From: MGOM01 sp035693825
GTDB taxonomy: Bacteria > Chloroflexota > Anaerolineae > Anaerolineales > E44-bin32
DNA length: 64,000 bases
Assembly: GCA_035693825.1 (NCBI GenBank)
Contig: DASSGB010000207.1
Coordinates: 1 to 64,000 of the forward strand
Direction: 5' to 3'
Shown: positions 36,829 through 43,744 of the stretch, in pieces
Layout: each line of letters starts with the position of its first letter
Numbering within the stretch: the stretch's first letter is position 1
Translations under genes and position numbers: made by a program
Notes under the pieces: generated by a model
The model's input: only the letters and a program-made list of their open reading frames with translations
Told to the model about the DNA's origin: nothing
Database searches by the model: none

Positions 36829-38088
36829 TCACTTTCGCCCTCCGCGGCCCGTTGCAGTCGGCGCGGGCGGGTTCTCCTCGACGAGTTCTTCCGCCCGCTG
36901 GAGGAGCGACTCCACGCGCGCGTCTTTCACGCCCCTGCCCCGGAAATACTGCTCGACGAGCTGCAACGGCGTCAGCGTTTCGAAGGCCGCCTCGCCCAGC
37001 CGGGCACGCGCCTCGCTCTCCATCAGGCGCGAGATGGTCAGGTTGTTGGCGCCCTCCAGGGCCGCCTCGATCTCGCGCTCGCGCAGCTGCGCCTGCTGAT
37101 CGACTCGCAGGGTGACCAGCACGCGCACAATCGCTCCGTCGATCGGGATCGAGCTCGCCGCCCGAACGACGGCGGCCGTAGGGTCGGACTCGCTGCGCAC
37201 GTCGACGGTGACGGTGCGAAAGGGCCGCGCCGCGACCGGCTGGAACGACCAGCGCGTCGACCCGCGCGCCAGCTCCACCCAGCAAAAACCTTTCGGCTCG
37301 TCCTCCTCGCCGAAATCGATTCTCTCGAGAGAGCCGCTGTAGACGACCTGGGGATAGCCGCCGGGATTGAGCACCTGGTGCTTGTGGATGTGGCCCAGGG
37401 CGACGTAGTCCCAGGCCGTGTCGTTGAGGGTGGATGTCAGCACGGCCACATCGCGGCCAAGCATGACGGTGCGTTCGGATCCCAGGCGCGCCTCGGCCAC
37501 CGAGAGATGGCCCGCCAGCAAGCGCGGCATCGGCTGCGACCGGGCTTCCTCGGCCAGCCCCGCCAACACCTCCGACACCGTCTGGCGAAGTGCGGCCTCG
37601 AGCTGCTCGATGGTCTTGCCGGCGTGCTCCTCACGCGTGAGCAGCCGGTTGCGCATCGGGTAGGGAATCCAGGCCAGATACACCGGGCCTCGACGGGTCT
37701 CGACGACGCGGCCCTCGGCCTTGTGGCCGACGATGACGCCGGGCACGTCCAGGGCCTGGAAGATGTCGACGCTGCTGGCTTTGGCGGCCATGCCCGGCAT
37801 GTCGTGATTGCCCACCAGAAGCAGCGTGGGCATGTGATCGGCCAGACGCTTCATGCGCTGAGCGAACTCCCGCTGCTGCGTGGGCTCGGGATCCCGGTTC
37901 TTGAATGCGTCTCCGGCGAAGACCGCCAGGTCGCCATCCTGGAGAATGGCGAAGTCGATCACTTCGTCCAGGCGATCCAGGAAATCGCGCACGCGGCTGG
38001 AGGTGCCGGTTTCGGGATCCAGCCGGCCGTAGTTCTCCATGCCGATATGGGCGTCGGCGAAATGCAGGACTCGCAGCGGTTCGGCCAT
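36829..38088 (-). CDS. sbcD: SbcD/Mre11-type nuclease subunit
   Basis: A 419-aa calcineurin-like phosphoesterase. Metal motifs are DAHIG, GDAFKNRD, GNHDMP and later ALGHIHKHQ, in the Mre11/SbcD order. The C-terminal half (about 270-400) carries the capping and Rad50-binding region. It acts as a Mn-dependent exo/endonuclease with the SbcC ATPase. It lies directly upstream of sbcC in the same direction, interrupted only by R4 repeats, so the operon arrangement is normal for the complex. Confidence 0.94.
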   Translation of the reverse strand: MAEPLRVLHFADAHIGMENYGRLDPETGTSSRVRDFLDRLDEVIDFAILQDGDLAVFAGDAFKNRDPEPTQQREFAQRMKRLADHMPTLLLVGNHDMPGMAAKASSVDIFQALDVPGVIVGHKAEGRVVETRRGPVYLAWIPYPMRNRLLTREEHAGKTIEQLEAALRQTVSEVLAGLAEEARSQPMPRLLAGHLSVAEARLGSERTVMLGRDVAVLTSTLNDTAWDYVALGHIHKHQVLNPGGYPQVVYSGSLERIDFGEEDEPKGFCWVELARGSTRWSFQPVAARPFRTVTVDVRSESDPTAAVVRAASSIPIDGAIVRVLVTLRVDQQAQLREREIEAALEGANNLTISRLMESEARARLGEAAFETLTPLQLVEQYFRGRGVKDARVESLLQRAEELVEENPPAPTATGRGGRK

Positions 38089-38131
38089 CGAGGTCGCGTG
38101 GGCGCGCCGCCGGCCCTCGGCGCGGAGGGTT

Positions 38132-38593
38132 CTACTCAGGCCGGTCGATCTTCGGCCGGCCCATGCCCAGAAGGCTCAGACACAAGAACAGTTCGCCGCG
38201 GTGATGGATCACCTGCTCGAGAACGTGCCACAAGATCCATCCCAGCATCGGAGTTCCGTCGCCCGGCACCTGAACGATGCGGTCCAGGTCCTCCATGGGC
38301 ACCGTGGCCAGGTAGGCCATGGTCTCCTTGTGGACGCGCTCCAGGTCCGAGCGCAGGGAAGCGACGTCTCGACCAAGGGCGTTCTCGTCCGGCCAGGCCG
38401 GGACATCACGGCGGACGACGAAGCCGACCCAACCCTGCTGCAGGTTGATGATGTGACGCAAGATGCCGCCGACCGTGCGCGGGTAGGTCTCCGACGGCCG
38501 GAAGTCGAGATGCGCGTCCTTCAGCATCGACACCCCGCGCATCAGGTCACGCTGGACGACGTCCCAGTGATCGAAGTACTCGGCTGCGTTCAT
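38132..38593 (-). CDS. DinB-family metalloenzyme-like protein
   Basis: A 153-aa four-helix bundle protein of the DinB/YfiT superfamily. Metal-binding histidines are visible as ILRHIINLQ and HVLEQVIHHRGEL. The ATG at 38593 overlaps the LOG stop by 4 bp, so I prefer it to an ATG nine codons earlier. DinB members include thiol transferases such as bacillithiol and mycothiol S-transferases, and damage-induced proteins. The neighbourhood (HIT, LOG, sbcDC) gives a stress or DNA-damage flavour only by association. Confidence 0.82.
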   Translation of the reverse strand: MNAAEYFDHWDVVQRDLMRGVSMLKDAHLDFRPSETYPRTVGGILRHIINLQQGWVGFVVRRDVPAWPDENALGRDVASLRSDLERVHKETMAYLATVPMEDLDRIVQVPGDGTPMLGWILWHVLEQVIHHRGELFLCLSLLGMGRPKIDRPE

Positions 38594-39180
38594 CGATCGG
38601 CCTCCGTCCGGGTCATCCACCTCTCCAGTCCCTCGGGGCGGCGGTAGGCCTCGAGCCCATCCAGCAGCGCCTCCGGCTCGCTGGCCCAGACGTACAGCTG
38701 ACGGTGCTCGGGATAGATGAAACCTTCCATCGCCGCTCTTTCCATCCAGCGCAACAGGTGCGCGTAGTAGTCATCCGTGTTCAGCATGCCGACCGGGCGC
38801 TGATGAAGGCCGATTTGAGCCCAGGTCAGGACTTCGAACAGCTCCTCGAGCGTGCCGAAGCCTCCCGGCAGAGCGACGAAGGCCTGGCTGAGTTCGACCA
38901 TGGTCGCCTTACGTTCGTGCATCGAATCGACGAGCCGCAGATCGGTCAGGCGGCCGTGACGAAGGACGGGCGAATCGAACATGCGCGGCAGGATGCCCAC
39001 CACCCGGCCTCCCTCGGCCAGAGCGCCGTCGGCCACCGCGCCCATCAATCCGGTCCCGCCTCCGCCGTAGACCATGGTCAGCCCGCGGCGGGCGATCGTC
39101 CGCCCCATAGCCTCGGCCGCGCGCACGTATTCGGGCGCCACATTGTCGCTCGATCCGCAGAAGACGCAGATGGTTTCCAT
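38590..39180 (-). CDS. LOG family (TIGR00730) nucleotide phosphoribohydrolase
   Basis: A 196-aa Rossmann-type protein. Motifs are VFCGSSDN at the N-terminus, GGGGTGLMGAVADGA and PGGFGTLEELFEV, the PGG-GT-x2-E signature of LOG enzymes. They hydrolyse cytokinin riboside 5'-monophosphate or AMP-like nucleotides to base and ribose-5-phosphate; in most bacteria the physiological substrate is uncertain. It overlaps the HIT stop by 1 bp (TGATG) and DinB by 4 bp, so translation is coupled. Confidence 0.9.
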   Translation of the reverse strand: METICVFCGSSDNVAPEYVRAAEAMGRTIARRGLTMVYGGGGTGLMGAVADGALAEGGRVVGILPRMFDSPVLRHGRLTDLRLVDSMHERKATMVELSQAFVALPGGFGTLEELFEVLTWAQIGLHQRPVGMLNTDDYYAHLLRWMERAAMEGFIYPEHRQLYVWASEPEALLDGLEAYRRPEGLERWMTRTEADR

Positions 39181-39626
39181 CAGGCGCGGCCTGCCGGCAT
39201 GGAAGCGCGCACCCGGGCGGCGATTTCGTCGAGAGCTTTGCGGTTGGGAGTCGGTCGAACGCCGAACGGCATGCGCAACCCGAAACCATCACCTGCGTGT
39301 CGAGGGATGACGTGCAGGTGCGCGTGGAAGACCGACTGGCCGGCGGCCGTCCCATCCGCCAGATGCAGGTTGACTCCGTCCGCGCCCCAGGCCTCATGCC
39401 GCAGAGCCAGGGCCACGCGCCGCGCGACGGCGAACATCCGCGCCCCGCTCTCGTCATCCAGATCTTCAAGACCGGAAGCGTGGCGCCGGGGCACCACCAG
39501 GACGTGCCCGGTCGCCACCGGATGGCTGTCGAGAAAGGCCACGACCGTTTCGTCCTCGTGGACCATACTGGCCTCGGCCTGACCGCGCACGATGCGGCAG
39601 AAGATGCAATTCGTCGGGATGTCCAT
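39180..39626 (-). CDS. HIT-family nucleotide hydrolase
   Basis: A 148-aa histidine-triad protein. CIFCRIV near the N-terminus and the triad HAHLHVIPRH near the C-terminus identify it. HIT proteins hydrolyse AMP conjugates such as diadenosine polyphosphates or aminoacyl-AMP. I take the ATG at 39626 (MDIPTNCIFC), which matches the family start; an ATG 17 codons upstream exists. It is the first gene of the HIT-LOG-DinB-sbcD-sbcC-SDR run. Confidence 0.92.
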   Translation of the reverse strand: MDIPTNCIFCRIVRGQAEASMVHEDETVVAFLDSHPVATGHVLVVPRRHASGLEDLDDESGARMFAVARRVALALRHEAWGADGVNLHLADGTAAGQSVFHAHLHVIPRHAGDGFGLRMPFGVRPTPNRKALDEIAARVRASMPAGRA

Positions 39627-39714
39627 CCACAGCAGGGGACGCGCCCGGGTTACCCTCCCGGCCGCGCGGAACGCCATTCTACCATGCGGCCTCGCAGCCT
39701 ACTCAAGATGCGGT

Positions 39715-39735
39715 CCGGTTTCCTGCGGAAACCGG
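39715..39735. repeat. Partial R1 hairpin
   Basis: CCGGTTTC, loop CTGCG, GAAACCGG, then GTTTGGG. The outer left arm is missing. It lies in the 161-bp divergent gap between the HIT and methyltransferase-like genes, where a terminator is not needed, so this copy may be a remnant. Confidence 0.6.
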
Positions 39736-39787
39736 GTTTGGGTTTCGATCCACCGCGTGATATCCTGCGCCGCCACAGGAGCATCCA

Positions 39788-40393
39788 TTGACCGGCCCCG
39801 TCCTCGCCTTTGCCGCAGTCATTCTCTACGCCGCGCTTCACAGCGCACTCGCCAGCCCTTGGGCCAAGGCTGCCACGCGCCGCGCTTTCGGCGAAGCTGC
39901 TGACCGATGGTACCGGCTGGCCTACAACGTCATCGGAGTGGTGACGCTGCTGCCTGTGCTTGCGGTACCCGCGCTCGAACCGGGACGGACGCTGTACGCC
40001 GTGCCGCTGCCGTGGAGTGCGTTCATGGTCGCCGGCCAGCTTGCGGCCGCGGGCGTTGTCGCCCTCGGGCTCCTGCAGACCGACGTCTGGCATTTCTTGG
40101 GCTTGCGGCAACTCGTGGAGACCGGCAAGGGTGGCCCCAGCCGCTTCGTGGCGACCGGTCTGTACAGCTACGTTCGCCATCCGCTTTACACCGCGGGCCT
40201 CGTCTTCTTGTGGCTGACTCCCGTCCTGACCACGACGTTGATGGCCCTGTTCGCCGGCCTCAGCCTCTATCTGTACGTCGGCAGCGTGTTCGAGGAGCGA
40301 CGGCTTCTGGCGGAGTTCGGCCAGCCCTACGCCGAATACCAGCGGCTGGTTCCCCGTCTGATCCCTCGGCTGCGCCGTCCTGCGCCTCCGTAG
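39788..40393 (+). CDS. Isoprenylcysteine carboxyl methyltransferase-like membrane protein
   Basis: A 201-aa protein starting at TTG (39788), with AGGAG 8 bp before it and a TATCCT -10-like box at 39761. Five to six helices. The C-terminal half has GLYSYVRHPLYTAGL and EERRLLAEFGQPYAEYQRLV, the SAM-binding signature of the ICMT/PEMT superfamily. Bacterial members methylate various small or lipid substrates, and NnrU-like proteins look similar. The substrate is unknown. Confidence 0.8.
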   Translation: MTGPVLAFAAVILYAALHSALASPWAKAATRRAFGEAADRWYRLAYNVIGVVTLLPVLAVPALEPGRTLYAVPLPWSAFMVAGQLAAAGVVALGLLQTDVWHFLGLRQLVETGKGGPSRFVATGLYSYVRHPLYTAGLVFLWLTPVLTTTLMALFAGLSLYLYVGSVFEERRLLAEFGQPYAEYQRLVPRLIPRLRRPAPP

Positions 40394-40423
40394 CTCCGCC
40401 CGCAAGCAGGATCGGAGCAGCCA

Positions 40424-40452
40424 TTGCGTTGTCGCGCCCTCGGCGGTATAGT
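40424..40452 (+). promoter_or_regulatory. Promoter TTGCGT-17-TATAGT
   Basis: A -35 TTGCGT (40424-40429) and -10 TATAGT (40447-40452) with a 17-bp spacer. The predicted start site is near 40459, just before the structured leader below. Confidence 0.55.
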
Positions 40453-40460
40453 CTCGCATT

Positions 40461-40530
40461 GCTGCCGCCCCGGGTGAGGGAGCGGCAGCCTGTCCATATC
40501 GTCCGAATCCGCCTGGAGCTATCACCCGGG
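40461..40530 (+). ncRNA. Candidate structured leader (nested/pseudoknot inverted repeats)
   Basis: Stem 1 pairs GCTGCCGC (40461-40468) with GCGGCAGC (40482-40489). Its 13-nt loop contains CCCGGGTGA (40469-40477), which is fully complementary to TCACCCGGG (40522-40530) downstream. The two pairings can form a pseudoknot-like or switching structure. It starts at the predicted transcription start and lies 52 bp before the start codon of the next gene. I do not recognise a known riboswitch class. Confidence 0.4.
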
Positions 40531-40582
40531 CATCTATCGTCATCTCTGTGCGGCCTGCCGCGCCGGGCCCTGGAGGCTTCCG

Positions 40583-41071
40583 ATGTACCGTTGGCTCGTC
40601 TTCGTTCACATCCTGGCGGTGTTCGTCTTTCTCCTGGCGCATGGCGGATCGGCCAGCGTTGCATTTCGACTGCGGCGGGAAACCGAGCGCGCGCGTTTGG
40701 CCGCCCTGCTCGACCTCTCGGCCGCGGCCACAGGCCTAATGTACGCTTCGCTTCTCGTCCTGCTCGTCGCTGGAATCATCCTCGGCTTCCTGGGGCAATG
40801 GTGGCGGCTGGGCTGGATCTGGACCTCTCTGGCTTTGCTCATCCTCACAGCTGTCGGCATGTACCTGCGGGCCTCGATTCCTTTCAACCGGGTCCGCCAG
40901 GCAGCCGGTCTGCCCTATTTCGATGGTCGCCGCGAACACCCGGCGCAGGCTCCGGCCGGCGACGAGGCGATCAAGGCAGCCGCCGAAGCCGTTCGACCTT
41001 TCGAAGTGGCGGCGATGGGCGTGGTGCCGGTTGCCCTGATCCTTTGGCTGATGATGTTCAAGCCGTTCTGA
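40583..41071 (+). CDS. Four-helix membrane protein (DUF2269-like)
   Basis: A 162-aa integral protein with about four helices and GGAGG 11 bp before the start. H9 in FVHILAVFVFLLAHGG and H20 lie in the first helix, a pattern seen in haem-binding or DUF2269-like proteins. A charged cytosolic stretch (RREHPAQAPAGDEAIKAA) precedes the last helix. The function is unknown. A strong promoter and structured leader precede it, and the next gene begins immediately at its stop. Confidence 0.65.
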   Translation: MYRWLVFVHILAVFVFLLAHGGSASVAFRLRRETERARLAALLDLSAAATGLMYASLLVLLVAGIILGFLGQWWRLGWIWTSLALLILTAVGMYLRASIPFNRVRQAAGLPYFDGRREHPAQAPAGDEAIKAAAEAVRPFEVAAMGVVPVALILWLMMFKPF

Positions 41072-42607
41072 GTGGATCGCCGAGTGTCAGCCAAGCCACG
41101 CTCCGCCCGTGCCCGGCCGGCGTCGAAGGCATCATGCCGCACGCGCTCTACGCCTCCAGCTCCGGCGCCGGTCGACCCGCGCCCCAAGAGCCCCTGGCTT
41201 CGCCTTGCGCAGGCTGCCTGGCCCTTCACTCTGCTTGTTTCGATTCTGATCCTTGTGGCCTCGCTCGGCGGTTACGCCGACTGGTTCCGCGGCCAAAACC
41301 CGTTCACGCCGGGACTTGAGGTTCATAGCCCGTTCTACGTTCTCAGTGGTCTTGCCTCACTGGCAACCGCCCTGATCTGCTTGGCCCTGTCGTTTACGCT
41401 CTTTCGGCGAAAACGAAACGATCCCATGGCCCTCTTTGTGTCCTTCTTCGTGCTGGTCTATGGGGTCGTCATGGCTGGGCCGATGGAGTTCATGGAGTTG
41501 TTCTACTCCGGTGCCACGGACCTCACCACCGGTGTCATCCAGCCCCTGTTTCTCACCACACCCACGGTGGCCCTGCTGGCGCTCTTCCCGGACGGCCGAC
41601 CGGTCCCAGCCTGGAGCCGCTGGCTGATCCTCGTCGCTTTGGTCACCGCAATCTACCTGCCATTCCTGGATCCCGGATCCGCAAGTGCACTGAACACTTT
41701 GCCCGCTCAGATTTGGGCCGTGTTGCTCGTCCTCTTGTTTGGGGTAGCCTTTGGATGTCAGGTGTATCGCTACCGGCGGGTGTCCACTCCCGCAGCCCGG
41801 GAACAGACTCGCTGGGTTGTCCTAGGTCTGGCGACGTGGATGACACTCATGGTGCTTTCGGGCGCGCCCTATGTCTATCTTCAGAACCTGCCGGCCGGCG
41901 CACCTCTGCCGGGATGGGCCGCGGCGAGCACGACGGCCTGGTGGCTGGGTCTCTCGGCGATCCCGGTGACGCTGACCATCTCCATCCTGCGACACCGGCT
42001 GTTCGACATCGACGTCATCATCAATCGCGCTCTGGTGTACGGCGCGCTGACGGCCATCCTGGCCGGCCTGTACACCGCCTCCATCAGCCTCTTTCAACGT
42101 CTGTTTCAGGCCGCCACCGGCGAGAAATCGGATGCCGCCATCGTCCTGACCACGCTCGTGCTGGCCTCGGCCTTCACGCCCATTCGCACACGCCTGCAAT
42201 CGGCGGTGGACCGGCGATTCAAAGACGTCCACGATGCACGCGGCCGCCTCGATGCCCTGCGGACCGAGGTGCGGCAGGGTCTGTGGGTGGTTTCACCCGT
42301 GCACGCCTCGAGGCGCCTGCTGGATGAGGCAGTGGCCGCCTTCGACGCCGAAGGCGGCGCCGTTTACCTCGGAGCCGGCGCGCGGGAGCGCCTTTCCCAC
42401 AAGAACGGAAACTGGAGCGGCGGCGAGGTTCTCGGCGTTCCCATCGCCGCGAACGGAAAGCAGTACGGCCGCCTCGCCCTCGGTCCGAGGCACAACAGCG
42501 CCCGCTACACGGCCGAGGATGCGGACCTCTTGGCCCGCACGGCGGAGGCCGTCGCTTCGGCCTTTCCGGGGGGCAAGGCCCCCCTCGCAGGACGCGGCGC
42601 CCGATGA
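41072..42607 (+). CDS. Membrane sensor protein with C-terminal GAF-like domain, no kinase domain
   Basis: A 511-aa protein starting at GTG directly after the preceding stop. Residues 45-375 form about eight to nine helices, with HRLFDIDVIINRALVYG leading into the last pair; this region resembles the input half of many Chloroflexi histidine kinases. The C-terminal 130 residues look like a degenerate GAF domain ending in a coil. There is no HisKA or HATPase, so it may signal through partners. It overlaps the Crp/Fnr start by 4 bp (ATGA), so sensor and regulator may form one pathway, an inference. Confidence 0.72.
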   Translation: MDRRVSAKPRSARARPASKASCRTRSTPPAPAPVDPRPKSPWLRLAQAAWPFTLLVSILILVASLGGYADWFRGQNPFTPGLEVHSPFYVLSGLASLATALICLALSFTLFRRKRNDPMALFVSFFVLVYGVVMAGPMEFMELFYSGATDLTTGVIQPLFLTTPTVALLALFPDGRPVPAWSRWLILVALVTAIYLPFLDPGSASALNTLPAQIWAVLLVLLFGVAFGCQVYRYRRVSTPAAREQTRWVVLGLATWMTLMVLSGAPYVYLQNLPAGAPLPGWAAASTTAWWLGLSAIPVTLTISILRHRLFDIDVIINRALVYGALTAILAGLYTASISLFQRLFQAATGEKSDAAIVLTTLVLASAFTPIRTRLQSAVDRRFKDVHDARGRLDALRTEVRQGLWVVSPVHASRRLLDEAVAAFDAEGGAVYLGAGARERLSHKNGNWSGGEVLGVPIAANGKQYGRLALGPRHNSARYTAEDADLLARTAEAVASAFPGGKAPLAGRGAR

Positions 42608-43440
42608 AAGATCGCCGCAGCGCAAAACGATACGTCCCACAGACTTCTCCCCGGAGACGATCATCTTCCGCTCGACGTGACTCGAATGGAGCCAACGGCG
42701 CCGCTCGCGATGGGCGCAGCGCGACCGATCGCTCCATCCTCCATCCAGCCTTCCGCGACGCCCGAATCCTTGCCGGGCTGACCCGCGACGAAATCCACGA
42801 GGTGGCCCGCGCCTTTCGCCCACGCACGTTCACCCGAGGCGAAACCCTCTTCCACGAAGGCCACCGTGCGGCGACGTACTACTTGATCGCCAAAGGCCAG
42901 GTCAAGATCCTCCAGACCACGGCCGAAGGATTCGAGGTCATCCTGCACATCTTCGGGGAGGGCGAGCTGGTGGGCGCCCTCCCCAACCTGGGCGAGGGCA
43001 CCTATCCGGCAACGGCCGCCGCGCTCGGCGATGTCGAGGCCTTCTCCATCAGCTCCGGCGCCTTCGATTCCATCCTCGAACGCTTCCCTCCGATCGCCGT
43101 GAACATGCTGCGCTTCGCCGCGGGGGTGATCCAGCATTCCCATCGCCGCCTGCGCGAGATGGCGACCGAACGCGTCGAGCAGCGTATCGCCCGGACGTTG
43201 GTCCGCCTGGTCCGCCAGATGGGGGTCAAGACCGACGAGGGCATCCTCCTGACGGCGCCCCTCTCGCGGCAGGACCTGGCCAACCTGGCGGGCACGACTC
43301 TGTTCACCGTCAGCCGCACGTTGAAAGCCTGGGAACGGCGAGGCATCCTTCGCACCGGCCGCGGCCGGCTGACCATCCTCGACCCGCATGGACTGATCGT
43401 CATCGGCGAAGACCTGCCAAAACCCTCCGAAACCTCCTGA
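42604..43440 (+). CDS. Crp/Fnr-family transcriptional regulator
   Basis: A 278-aa regulator. An extra basic N-terminus (about 45 residues) is followed by a cyclic-nucleotide-binding-like beta barrel (GETLFHEGHRAATYYLIAKGQVKI) and a helix-turn-helix near LSRQDLANLAGTTLFTVSRTLKAWE. No Fe-S cysteine cluster like that of FNR is present, so it resembles DNR/NnrR or CRP types that sense NO through haem, or other effectors. It directly precedes the DUF1858-nirK cluster, and the palindrome at 43447 matches its expected operator shape. It is most likely the local nitrite/NO-responsive activator. Confidence 0.9.
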   Translation: MKDRRSAKRYVPQTSPRRRSSSARRDSNGANGAARDGRSATDRSILHPAFRDARILAGLTRDEIHEVARAFRPRTFTRGETLFHEGHRAATYYLIAKGQVKILQTTAEGFEVILHIFGEGELVGALPNLGEGTYPATAAALGDVEAFSISSGAFDSILERFPPIAVNMLRFAAGVIQHSHRRLREMATERVEQRIARTLVRLVRQMGVKTDEGILLTAPLSRQDLANLAGTTLFTVSRTLKAWERRGILRTGRGRLTILDPHGLIVIGEDLPKPSETS

Positions 43441-43446
43441 AGCTGT

Positions 43447-43460
43447 TTGCGCCAGCGCAA
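43447..43460 (+). promoter_or_regulatory. Crp/Fnr-type operator TTGCG-N4-CGCAA
   Basis: The 14-bp palindrome TTGCGCCAGCGCAA has the half-site geometry of Crp/Fnr boxes (TTG-N8-CAA). It lies 22 bp before a TAGACT -10 box (43483-43488), placing its centre at about -41.5 relative to the expected start, the classic class II activator position. Confidence 0.55.
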
Positions 43461-43482
43461 CGACAGCCGCAGCCCAACCGGC

Positions 43483-43488
43483 TAGACT
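43483..43488 (+). promoter_or_regulatory. Candidate -10 box TAGACT
   Basis: Lies 7 bp before the ATG at 43496, implying a nearly leaderless transcript. The operator above replaces a good -35 box. Confidence 0.45.
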
Positions 43489-43495
43489 GTTGGCG

Positions 43496-43744
43496 ATGCT
43501 CACTTCCGCGAGCCGTGGGTCGTTGCTGGACCTCCCCGTAGCCGATGTGCTCGAACGTTGGCCGGCGGCCATGCGCCTGTTTCTGGATCATGGTATGGCG
43601 TGCCTCGGCTGCCCGTTCAACACGTTCGACTCCCTGGGCGAGGCCCTGGCGATCCACCACATCTCCACTGCAGCCTTCGTCGACGGCCTCCAGAAGGTGA
43701 GCGATCTTGGCGGATACGCCCTGCCTCAAGGAGAGCAAAGATGA
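43496..43744 (+). CDS. DUF1858-domain small protein
   Basis: An 82-aa protein with the DUF1858 pattern VADVLERWPAAMRLFLDHGMACLGCPFNTFDSLGEAL, including CLGC. These small domains accompany hybrid-cluster and nitrogen-oxide genes and often carry a disulfide or metal-type cysteine pair, but a biochemical role is unproven. It overlaps the nirK start by 4 bp (ATGA), so translation is coupled. I use the ATG at 43496; a TTG at 43490 would add two residues. Confidence 0.82.
   Translation: MLTSASRGSLLDLPVADVLERWPAAMRLFLDHGMACLGCPFNTFDSLGEALAIHHISTAAFVDGLQKVSDLGGYALPQGEQR

Noticed and set aside
40461..40530. Known riboswitch (SAM/SAH, ZTP, fluoride)
   Set aside because: I compared remembered consensus cores and none match. 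It is left as an unclassified structured leader.
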